Source of the DNA: Candidatus Latescibacterota bacterium
GTDB lineage: Bacteria > Latescibacterota > MVCY01
Direction of reading: 5' to 3'
Assembly (NCBI GenBank): GCA_030629295.1
Contig: DAOVPH010000055.1
Span: forward strand, 1 to 9,435
Length of the DNA: 9,435 nt
This document shows positions 1 through 5,524 of this stretch, in pieces. The notes under the pieces are model-generated. The model did no database searches, was not told the origin of the DNA, and saw nothing but the letters and a program-made list of their open reading frames with translations. Each line of letters begins with the position of its first letter. Position 1 is the first letter of the stretch. Position numbers and translations under genes: made by a program.

Positions 1-1
1 A

Positions 2-2635
2 CATTTCAGAGCCGTCTGGGAGGTAGTGCTCGATGAAGAGGGAGCCGAAAAACTACAACTGCTCTCCGGGACGATACCTCCTATCTGCAGGGCTTTTATC
101 CCCCCTGAAGAGGAGGAAACAGGTTCGCCCTCAGAGCTTGTTTTAGACTTTCTCTACCGAACTGTAGACACCTTTGTTCGAGAATGCCTTTCTTCAGCAA
201 CAATCCTTCCCCTGCGTCCGGGCCGCCCACCTAAGGTTCTTCCCCTGCCGGAATTGTGGCTGAAAGCCCTCTGTTCCGATGACCCAGCCATTCACGCGCC
301 CGCCAAAGAAGCAACCACCTTCTCCAAAGAGATAAAAACCTGGCTCCGACAGATCCAACCCGCGGACAGAACAGCTCCGTTCCGCACCTGCTTCAGGCTT
401 GAACCTCCAGAAACAGAAGACCTATTCACTGCAAAAACCCGGAGGAGACGCGAAACCTGGTGGGTCAGCTTTCACCTTCAGGCCAACGACGACCGGAGTC
501 TGCTGGTTCCCGCCGAGAAAGTCTGGCAGACCCGTTCTGGTATTCTCACCTTCTTAAAGCGGAGATTTGAGAATCCCCAGGAGCGGTTGCTTGCCGACCT
601 GGGAAAAACCGCCCGCCTTTTTCCTGCCATCGAAGAAAGCCTAAAAACGGCCAGTCCTGTGGGACTGGCATTAGACACCAACGGTGCTTACACCTTCCTC
701 CGACAGTCCGCACCCCTGTTAGAGCAGAGTGGGTTTGGCGTCTTGCTGCCACCCTGGTGGCAAAAACCCGCTGTTCGCCTTGGCGTAAAGCTGAAGGTAA
801 AACCCAAGGCAGAGAGTAAAACATCCGGATCAGGACTCATGGGTGTAGGCGGGATCGTCAATTACAACTGGCAGGTTGCCTTGGGGGACCAGACCCTTTC
901 CCCTGAGGAGTTCGAGAAACTTGCTGCCTTGAAGGTACCGTTGGTTCGGGTTCGGGGTCAGTGGGTAGAACTTAACCCGGCGGAGATTGAAGCGGCTATC
1001 GCCTTTTTTAAGGAGAGACACCGCGAAGGGGAAATGACACTGAGCGAGGCGATGCGTCTGGGTCTGGGCCAGGAGCGCTCCGAGGTCGGTCTCCCCGTCG
1101 TTGGCATCGAGGCTGCAGGCTGGGTTGGAGATCTGTTGAACAGGGTCTCCGGCGATCTGAAGATCACCGTCTTGAAATCCCCTCGAACCTTCCGGGGAAG
1201 GCTTCGTCCCTATCAGATTAAAGGCTTTTCCTGGCTCGTTTTTCTCAAGCAGTTTGGGTTTGGAGCCTGTCTTGCTGATGATATGGGCCTGGGCAAGACA
1301 ATCCAGTTCATCGCCTTGATGCTCCACGAACGGATAACCAGACGACAAAAGCTGAAGCCCACGCTTCTGATCTGCCCCACCTCTATAGTAGGAAACTGGC
1401 ACAGGGAGATCGAACGCTTCGGTCCTTCCCTTAAGGTGATGCTTCACCACGGCACAGATAGACTATCAGGCAAGGCATTTGAGAAGAAGGTCAAGAAGCA
1501 CAACTTGGTTATCAGCACCTACGCCTTAGCTCATCGTGATAAGGAGCTATTTTCTGCTGTTCACTGGCAGTGCGTGGCGCTTGACGAGGCCCAAAACATC
1601 AAGAACCCGGCGGCGAAACAGACTCAGGCCATCAGGAAGATTCACGCCAACTACCGGGTCGCCCTGACCGGTACACCGGTAGAAAACCGGCTGTCCGAAC
1701 TGTGGTCAATAATGGAGTTTCTTAACCCAGGCTACTTGGGTTCGGCAAAGGATTTCCGAACCCGGTTTGCCGTTCCTATTGAGAGATATCGCAACCGAGG
1801 ACAGGCGGAAACCCTCAAACATTTGATTCAACCCTTCGTCCTTCGGCGGATGAAATCCGACCCCACCATCATCAATGATCTGCCAGAGAAGATGGAGATG
1901 AAGGTCTTCTGCAACCTCACCGGTGAACAGGCCTCTCTGTATCAGGCCGTGGTGGATGAGATGATGGAGAAGATCGAAGACTCTGAGGGGATCGAGCGCA
2001 AAGGTCTGGTGCTCTCCACATTGATGAAGCTCAAACAGGTCTGTAACCACCCGGCTCAGTTTGTCCGGGACAGAAGTACGCTGCCAGGACGTTCCGGCAA
2101 GCTCACCCGTCTGGTGGAGATGTTAGAAGAGGTGCTGGAAGAAGACAACAAGGCGCTGATCTTCACCCAGTTTGCCGAGATGGGAACGATGCTTCGCCAT
2201 CACCTTCAGGAGACCACTGGAGTGGAGACGCTATTTCTTCACGGTGGAACTCCCAGAAAACAGCGAGATAGAATGGTCCAGCGTTTCCAGGCAGACCGCC
2301 ACGGTCCGCCGCTTTTTATCCTCTCACTTAAGGCCGGTGGCCTCGGCCTGAACCTAACTGCAGCTAACCAGGTCTTTCACTTCGACCGCTGGTGGAATCC
2401 AGCAGTGGAAAACCAGGCCACCGACAGGGCCTTCCGGATCGGACAGAAGAAGAATGTGCAGGTCTACAAGTTCGTTTGCATCGGGACTCTGGAAGAGCGG
2501 ATTGATCAAATGATCGAGCAGAAAAAGGAGTTGGCAGAGAGCATTATCGGCACCGGCGAAGCCTGGCTCACCGAGATGTCCACAGAACAGTTGAAAGAGA
2601 TATTCACCCTGAGCAGAGAGGCAGTTGGAGAATAA
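2..2635 (+). CDS. SNF2-family DEAD/DEAH-like helicase/ATPase, 5' end outside the window
   Basis: This is a Swi2/Snf2-type dsDNA-translocating ATPase. The frame is open from the first bases with no stop, and residues before the GTG at 26 still look like the family (FRAVWEVVLDEEG), so I read the gene as entering from upstream; 877 codons are visible. Numbering from position 2, a bacterial SNF2-associated region lies near residues 280-340 (YNWQVALGDQTLSPEEF, LVRVRGQWVEL). The ATPase core follows: Walker A DDMGLGKT around K432, Walker B DEAQ at 528-531, motif III LTGTPVEN at 555. The C-terminal lobe ends in motif VI, DRAFRIGQ at 808-815. All core motifs look intact. Bacterial members are often about 900-1100 aa, so a modest N-terminal part is missing from view. 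The SWIM-domain gene follows 47 nt downstream. This SNF2+SWIM pairing recurs in bacteria; its cellular role (repair, chromosome maintenance or defence) is not established by this sequence. Confidence 0.95.
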   Translation, partial: HFRAVWEVVLDEEGAEKLQLLSGTIPPICRAFIPPEEEETGSPSELVLDFLYRTVDTFVRECLSSATILPLRPGRPPKVLPLPELWLKALCSDDPAIHAPAKEATTFSKEIKTWLRQIQPADRTAPFRTCFRLEPPETEDLFTAKTRRRRETWWVSFHLQANDDRSLLVPAEKVWQTRSGILTFLKRRFENPQERLLADLGKTARLFPAIEESLKTASPVGLALDTNGAYTFLRQSAPLLEQSGFGVLLPPWWQKPAVRLGVKLKVKPKAESKTSGSGLMGVGGIVNYNWQVALGDQTLSPEEFEKLAALKVPLVRVRGQWVELNPAEIEAAIAFFKERHREGEMTLSEAMRLGLGQERSEVGLPVVGIEAAGWVGDLLNRVSGDLKITVLKSPRTFRGRLRPYQIKGFSWLVFLKQFGFGACLADDMGLGKTIQFIALMLHERITRRQKLKPTLLICPTSIVGNWHREIERFGPSLKVMLHHGTDRLSGKAFEKKVKKHNLVISTYALAHRDKELFSAVHWQCVALDEAQNIKNPAAKQTQAIRKIHANYRVALTGTPVENRLSELWSIMEFLNPGYLGSAKDFRTRFAVPIERYRNRGQAETLKHLIQPFVLRRMKSDPTIINDLPEKMEMKVFCNLTGEQASLYQAVVDEMMEKIEDSEGIERKGLVLSTLMKLKQVCNHPAQFVRDRSTLPGRSGKLTRLVEMLEEVLEEDNKALIFTQFAEMGTMLRHHLQETTGVETLFLHGGTPRKQRDRMVQRFQADRHGPPLFILSLKAGGLGLNLTAANQVFHFDRWWNPAVENQATDRAFRIGQKKNVQVYKFVCIGTLEERIDQMIEQKKELAESIIGTGEAWLTEMSTEQLKEIFTLSREAVGE

Positions 2636-2640
2636 GAGTC

Positions 2641-2666
2641 TCACCGCAAAGCAAGCTTTGCGGTGA
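2641..2666 (+). promoter_or_regulatory. Perfect intercistronic hairpin between SNF2 and SWIM genes
   Basis: TCACCGCAAAG and CTTTGCGGTGA form a perfect 11-bp stem around a CAAG tetraloop. It begins 5 nt after the SNF2 stop codon and ends 4 nt before the AAAAAGGAG Shine-Dalgarno tract of the next gene. It is followed by A residues and not by U residues, and the opposite strand lacks a T-run on the correct side, so it does not fit an intrinsic terminator. An RNA-processing, mRNA-stability or translation-tuning element between two co-transcribed genes is the likelier reading, but this is inference. Confidence 0.6.
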
Positions 2667-2682
2667 AAAAAAAGGAGTTGGT

Positions 2683-3561
2683 ATGTCACGATGGGATAAC
2701 TACTGGGGTCACTATTCTCCGGCTGTGCCCAGAAAAGTCAAGAATGGCATCAAGACCAAGAGCCAGCACGGGCAAATCGGCGAGACCTGGTGGTCTAAAC
2801 GCTGGATTGCTGTGCTGGAATCGTTCAATATGGGGGCGAGACTGACCCGAGGCCGCTCTTATGCCCGCAGGGGACAGGTAGTTTCCATTGACATCGAGAA
2901 GGGCGTTGTCTCTGCCAGGGTTCAAGGCACGCGATCGAGGCCCTATTCTATCCGCATCCGACTGGATCCTCTCTCAGAGAAAGATTGGGAGAGAGTGACA
3001 GACGCTATGGCTTCCCAGGCGATCTTTGCGGCCAAGTTGCTTTCTGGTGAGATGCCCCAGAACATCGAGGAGGCCTTCGGTCAGGCCAAGACCTCCCTTT
3101 TTCCCACTTCGATTAAAGAACTTCACACCGACTGTTCCTGCCCCGACTGGGCCAATCCTTGCAAACACATCGCTGCAGTCTACTACCTGTTGGCAGAGCG
3201 TTTCGACCAGGATCCCTTCCTGATCTTCAAATTGCGAGGCAAAACGAAGGATGAGATCATCCAGGTGCTCCGAGAAAAGCGTGCGGCAGCACTGCCGGAG
3301 GAAGTAGCCTCTGGGAAGGAAGAAATCACCGGAGAGGAAATTCCTCCCTTGGAAGAATGCCTTGACGCCTTCTGGGAAGCAGGGGAGGCGTTGGATTCCT
3401 TTTCAGTGAATCCTACCCCACCTCAGGTGGAGAACGCTGTGCTCAAGAGATTGGGGGAGAGTCCTTTCAAGGTCAGAAGGCGGAACATTGCCTCTCTTCT
3501 GGCGAAGGCCTACAGTGTAGTCAGTAAGACTGCGCTGCAAAAAGCAGGGGGAGAGATGTAG
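2683..3561 (+). CDS. SWIM zinc-finger domain protein, partner of the SNF2 helicase
   Basis: This is a 292-aa protein with a SWIM-type zinc-binding motif C151-x-C153-x6-C160-x-H162 (DCSCPDWANPCKH), the CxCx(n)CxH pattern defined for SWI2/SNF2 and MuDR-related proteins. SWIM domains are thought to bind DNA or protein. The N-terminus (MSRWDNYWGHYSP, then TWWSKRWIAVLE and a GRSYARRGQV segment) matches the form usually found beside bacterial SNF2 ATPases. The C-terminal ~80 residues are acidic and then basic, with no recognised domain. ATG 2683 is chosen because AAAGGAG lies 5 nt upstream; a different-frame ATG at 2663 lies within the hairpin. The gene sits 47 nt after the SNF2 stop, so the two are probably one transcript. 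I infer that the SWIM protein is an accessory or targeting subunit of the ATPase. Confidence 0.92.
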   Translation: MSRWDNYWGHYSPAVPRKVKNGIKTKSQHGQIGETWWSKRWIAVLESFNMGARLTRGRSYARRGQVVSIDIEKGVVSARVQGTRSRPYSIRIRLDPLSEKDWERVTDAMASQAIFAAKLLSGEMPQNIEEAFGQAKTSLFPTSIKELHTDCSCPDWANPCKHIAAVYYLLAERFDQDPFLIFKLRGKTKDEIIQVLREKRAAALPEEVASGKEEITGEEIPPLEECLDAFWEAGEALDSFSVNPTPPQVENAVLKRLGESPFKVRRRNIASLLAKAYSVVSKTALQKAGGEM

Positions 3562-3592
3562 GCGAGCACTCCGGGGTTCGCTTTCGTATTTT
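3562..3592 (+). terminator. Weak candidate terminator after the SWIM gene
   Basis: GCGAGC (3562-3567) can pair with GTTCGC (3576-3581), giving six pairs including one G-U around an 8-nt loop. This is followed by TTTCGTATTTTT. The stem is short and the U-tract is interrupted, so this is tentative. It lies immediately after the stop codon, where the SNF2-SWIM unit would be expected to end. Confidence 0.3.
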
Positions 3593-3730
3593 TCAAGAAA
3601 CTGAACACTGAACAACACTGAAAATCACTAAGGGAATATTGAAATTAGGGCATTGAATTCGGCGGAATTCGGTGACCTCCAGTGTTCAATTCAAAAGTGC
3701 AAAACTGCACCCGGGATATTCGTTGATAAA
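3593..3730. other. Non-coding gap with short direct and inverted repeats
   Basis: I see no gene here. It holds ACTGAACA-like tandem units at 3600-3624, an inverted pair TGAACACT (3602-3609) / AGTGTTCA (3681-3688), a tandem 10-mer GAATTCGGCG/GAATTCGGTG (3655-3674), and a small hairpin GTGCA-AAAC-TGCAC (3697-3710). These could be the debris of an older mobile element; no function is evident. Confidence 0.5.
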
Positions 3731-3736
3731 ATTGAC

Positions 3737-3765
3737 TTGACTTAAGCAGCGAAATTCGCTATTTT
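3737..3765 (+). promoter_or_regulatory. Sigma70-like promoter with palindrome in spacer, upstream of AbrB/PIN pair
   Basis: A -35-like TTGACT (3737-3742) is separated by exactly 17 nt from a -10-like TATTTT (3760-3765). A second overlapping TTGACT begins at 3732. A palindrome AGCGAA-A-TTCGCT (3748-3760) occupies the spacer and touches the -10 box, a position where a bound repressor would block RNA polymerase. Because the first downstream gene encodes an AbrB-type antitoxin and such pairs usually autorepress, this is a plausible operator. That role is inferred. Confidence 0.5.
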
Positions 3766-3773
3766 AGTTTCAA

Positions 3774-3788
3774 TGAAATATCAATTTA
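3774..3788 (+). repeat. Direct repeat, copy 1, flanking half-element A
   Basis: TGAAATATCAATTTA here and TGTAATATCAATTTA at 3852-3866 match at 14 of 15 positions, with a perfect 12-bp core AATATCAATTTA. They bracket the left-half repeat element at 3795-3837. They could be a target-site duplication or paired protein-binding sites. Confidence 0.6.
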
Positions 3789-3794
3789 TAAGTT

Positions 3795-3837
3795 GTAGTT
3801 GTAGGTTGGGTTGAGGAACGAAACCCAACAATTCATC
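3795..3837 (+). repeat. Half copy A (left half) of the two-hairpin repeat element
   Basis: It runs from GTAGTTGTAGG through the left hairpin TTGGGTT...AACCCAA and ends at AATTCATC, where full copies continue with GAGACGTGCC. The central linker and the right hairpin are absent. It occupies the 5' leader of the AbrB/PIN pair and has the same orientation as all other copies. Confidence 0.85.
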
Positions 3838-3851
3838 TATATTATGTTCTC

Positions 3852-3866
3852 TGTAATATCAATTTA
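3852..3866 (+). repeat. Direct repeat, copy 2, flanking half-element A
   Basis: TGTAATATCAATTTA is the second copy of the 15-mer at 3774-3788. It ends directly against the GGGAGG ribosome binding site of the AbrB-type antitoxin gene. Confidence 0.6.
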
Positions 3867-3880
3867 GGGAGGTGATTACA

Positions 3881-4123
3881 GTGAAGACAGTGACGATTCC
3901 TGTTAAGCAAGGGAGACTTCTTCTTGACCAGGAACTTCTTAAGGAAGCTGGGATAGAGGGCAGTTCGGAGGTAGCAGTGGAAAAGGGACGGATTGTTATT
4001 TTACCTTTGCTCAGCAAGGAGGCTAAAGAGGCCCTTTTGAGATTTGGCAAAGATGCCCCAGAGGGAAGATGGGATAAAGCCTCGGAACAGCACGATGAGT
4101 ATCTTTACAGGAGAAAACAATGA
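3881..4123 (+). CDS. AbrB/MazE-fold antitoxin of a VapBC-type pair
   Basis: This small protein (80 aa) has the AbrB/SpoVT swapped-hairpin pattern: VTIPVKQGRLLLDQELLKEAGI, then an EVAVEKGRIVILP strand. The C-terminal tail (RFGKDAPEGRWDKASEQHDEYLYRR) is the part expected to wrap the toxin. I choose GTG 3881 because GGAGG (3868-3872) is 8 nt upstream. The in-frame GTG at 3872 lies inside that ribosome binding site and would add only three residues. The last codons overlap the PIN gene by ATGA, which implies translational coupling. As antitoxin it should neutralise the neighbouring PIN RNase and bind its own promoter, where a palindrome sits between -35 and -10. The family call is secure; the DNA target is inferred. 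Confidence 0.85.
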   Translation: MKTVTIPVKQGRLLLDQELLKEAGIEGSSEVAVEKGRIVILPLLSKEAKEALLRFGKDAPEGRWDKASEQHDEYLYRRKQ

Positions 4124-4533
4124 TATTTGTGGATACCAGTGCTTGGATCGCTATGTGGAACAGAAAAGACGAGAACCATCAAACCGCTTTAAAATTTAAG
4201 GATAAAATAACATCCTCTGGGCGTTCCCTTCTGACAAGCAATTACGTGTTAGACGAAACATATACATTACTTCTGTTGAATGTGGGATACAAAGGAACAA
4301 TCGAGTTTAGGCACCATTTTGAGGAGCTTCGGGACTTAGCTGCAGTGGCTGTGTACTTTGTAAGCGAGGAGGTAGAAGCAGAGGCCTGGGAAATATTCGA
4401 GAGGTTCAATTTGGATAAACAATGGTCATTTACTGACTGCACAAGCAAGGCGATAATGGAAAGAGAAGGCTTGACAGAGGCCTTCGCCTTTGACCGTCAC
4501 TTCGACCAGATGGGGTTTGTGAGGAGTCCTTGA
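4120..4533 (+). CDS. vapC: PIN-domain ribonuclease toxin (VapC-like)
   Basis: A full-length 137-aa PIN domain. It starts MIFVDTSAWIA with the first metal-binding acid D5, followed by E46 in the LDETYTL segment, D106 in SFTDCTS, and D125 in AFAFDRHF. The four acidic residues that coordinate the divalent metal in PIN RNases are all present, so it is probably active. VapC toxins cleave RNA, often initiator tRNA or the sarcin-ricin loop; the target here is unknown. ATG 4120 has AGGAG 6 nt upstream and overlaps the antitoxin stop by four bases. The gene is followed 23 nt later by a right-half copy of the array's repeat element. A 25-nt piece of it (4269-4293) recurs, with one mismatch, at the broken 5' end of the BrnT gene. 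Confidence 0.9.
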   Translation: MIFVDTSAWIAMWNRKDENHQTALKFKDKITSSGRSLLTSNYVLDETYTLLLLNVGYKGTIEFRHHFEELRDLAAVAVYFVSEEVEAEAWEIFERFNLDKQWSFTDCTSKAIMEREGLTEAFAFDRHFDQMGFVRSP

Positions 4534-4556
4534 CAGCACTCGGTAATAGGTGCTCG

Positions 4557-4589
4557 TTGTTGGGTTCGCTTGCCCCAACCTACGAAACT
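4557..4589 (+). repeat. Half copy B (right half) of the two-hairpin repeat element
   Basis: It runs from TTGTTGGGTTCGCT to CCAACCTACGAAACT and matches only the right hairpin of the element. Several bases of the hairpin loop are deleted compared with full copies (TTGCCCC in place of ACGCTTAACCC). It complements the left half at 3795-3837, with the AbrB/PIN pair lying between the two. Confidence 0.8.
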
Positions 4590-4624
4590 GATAACCAAGA
4601 ACATATTATACGAGGAGGTCACTA

Positions 4625-4876
4625 ATGGGTAGAGCAATAACTGTGGAAGTCCCGGACGGTCTGGTCAACCAGTTGCCGAAAAGCAACGTTGAGATTCGAA
4701 AAATTCTGGAACTTGGTCTTAGGGAATATTCACGCAAGAAACTGGAAGCCAGAAAAGGTTCTGTAGTCGATGAGACTTATGGAGCAGTTAGAGTGAGAAG
4801 TCACAGAGATTTAGCGCAGATTATGGAGGAGACCAAATATGGGACTTCAGAGTTTGACAAGCTTGGAAAAGTCTGA
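4625..4876 (+). CDS. VapB-like antitoxin of the second PIN pair
   Basis: An 83-aa protein with a short N-terminal strand (AITVEVPDGLVNQL) and a helix pair (NVEIRKILELGLREYSRKKLEARKG), followed by a GSVVDETYGAVRVR segment and an acidic/basic tail. The layout, small DNA-binding-like N-terminus plus toxin-wrapping tail, resembles VapB antitoxins partnered with PIN toxins. I do not recognise a precise Pfam family. ATG 4625 has GAGGAGGT 5 nt upstream, a strong ribosome binding site. The gene overlaps the following PIN gene by 38 nt, an unusually long overlap for the array. Its role as antitoxin rests on this position. Confidence 0.7.
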   Translation: MGRAITVEVPDGLVNQLPKSNVEIRKILELGLREYSRKKLEARKGSVVDETYGAVRVRSHRDLAQIMEETKYGTSEFDKLGKV

Positions 4877-5354
4877 GAAGGTGTTCGTTGATTCTAACAT
4901 TCTAATCTATCATTTGACGCAAGATGAGCTTTATGGGGAGTTATCCAGAAACTTTTTGAAGAGAATCGAAGAGGGTGAGCTTCCAGGCTATACCGCGCCT
5001 GTTGTTGTATCTGGGGTACTGTTTATGTTTATTAAGGTTTGGATTATGGGGCACAAAGGGATTGCGCCAGGAAAGATAATCCAGTACTTAAAGAGAAACC
5101 CTGAGGTCTTGGGGGAGATAGACTTAGGCGAACCTATAGAGTTAGTTTCAACTCTGGAGATGTTGCCAACGACCCAGGAAACGATAAGTCATTCCCACGC
5201 CTATATCTCAAAATATCACCTTCTTCCTAATGATGGCATCAAGCTATCATTAATACGGAAAAATGGCATCAGGAATCTCGCTACCCAAGGTAGTGACTTT
5301 AATAATGTAGATATCATAGACGTTTGGAAGCTGAAGATTCATGGTGGAAAATAG
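4839..5354 (+). CDS. PIN-domain protein (VapC-like), apparently catalytically degenerate
   Basis: A 171-aa PIN-fold protein: KVFVDSNILIYHLT carries the first acid D18, and LLPNDGIKLSLI carries D132. The usual second acid is missing: PVVVSGVLF has G59 (GGG) where the family motif is SEVL. The usual fourth acid also appears missing: NLATQGSDF has G151 (GGT) where T-x-D is expected, although D153 is near. Each change is explained by one A-to-G substitution. The toxin may therefore be inactive, unless D153 substitutes. ATG 4839 is preferred because GGAGGAG lies 7 nt upstream; TTG 4863 is an alternative nearer the domain start. The TAG stop (5352-5354) coincides with the left edge of the next repeat element, so the last residues may have been altered by that insertion. 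Confidence 0.82.
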   Translation: MGLQSLTSLEKSEKVFVDSNILIYHLTQDELYGELSRNFLKRIEEGELPGYTAPVVVSGVLFMFIKVWIMGHKGIAPGKIIQYLKRNPEVLGEIDLGEPIELVSTLEMLPTTQETISHSHAYISKYHLLPNDGIKLSLIRKNGIRNLATQGSDFNNVDIIDVWKLKIHGGK

Positions 5355-5457
5355 TAGTTGTAGGTTGGGTTGAGGGACGAAACCCAACAATTTATCGAGG
5401 GGTGCCAATGCAATACCTTTTGTCGGGTTCGCTGCGCTTAAGCAAACTTACAATACT
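5354..5457 (+). repeat. Full copy C of the two-hairpin repeat element
   Basis: Left hairpin GGTTGGGTT / AAACCCAAC, linker ATCGAGGGGTGCCAATGCAA, right hairpin CGGGTTCGCTGCGCTTAAG, and an end that reads TTACAATACT where other copies have CTACAAAACT. Its right arm has diverged, so the outer inverted repeat is imperfect. It separates the second PIN gene from the secreted-protein gene. Confidence 0.88.
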
Positions 5458-5480
5458 ACGCTTAGAGTGTTATCCGTACG

Positions 5481-5508
5481 GATTATCTATGTGCGATTAC
5501 CTATGCAC
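5481..5508 (+). repeat. Imperfect 14-bp tandem repeat in the leader of the secreted-protein gene
   Basis: GATTATCTATGTGC (5481-5494) is followed directly by GATTACCTATGCAC (5495-5508), with 11 of 14 bases identical. GTGC and GCAC (5491-5494, 5505-5508) can also pair. It ends just before the AAAGGAG ribosome binding site. A regulatory role is possible but unproven. Confidence 0.4.
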
Positions 5509-5524
5509 AGAAAGGAGAGCTCAG

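Noticed and set aside
478..2050. Several open frames on the minus strand inside the SNF2 gene, up to 206 codons
   Set aside because: They lack recognisable domains and ribosome binding sites and lie opposite a strongly conserved helicase frame, so they are shadows.
2641..2666. Intrinsic terminator between SNF2 and SWIM genes
   Set aside because: The stem is perfect but is followed by an A-tract on the + strand, and the opposite strand lacks a downstream T-run, so neither direction matches a Rho-independent terminator.
3872..3880. GTG 3872 as start of the AbrB-type antitoxin
   Set aside because: That GTG forms part of the GGAGGTGAT ribosome binding site itself; GTG 3881 is correctly spaced.
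4604..4609. TATTAT as a -10 box for the second PIN pair
   Set aside because: No acceptable -35 lies 16-18 nt upstream, and the implied start would fall in or next to the ribosome binding site.
5449..5454. TACAAT at the right end of copy C as a -10 box for the secreted-protein gene
   Set aside because: It is a good -10 match created by divergence of the repeat, but the nearest TTG hexamer is about 23 nt upstream, so I do not call a promoter.
5324..5524. N-terminal extension of the secreted protein (67 extra residues)
   Set aside because: This stretch is repeat copy C read as protein; the signal peptide and ribosome binding site place the start at ATG 5525.
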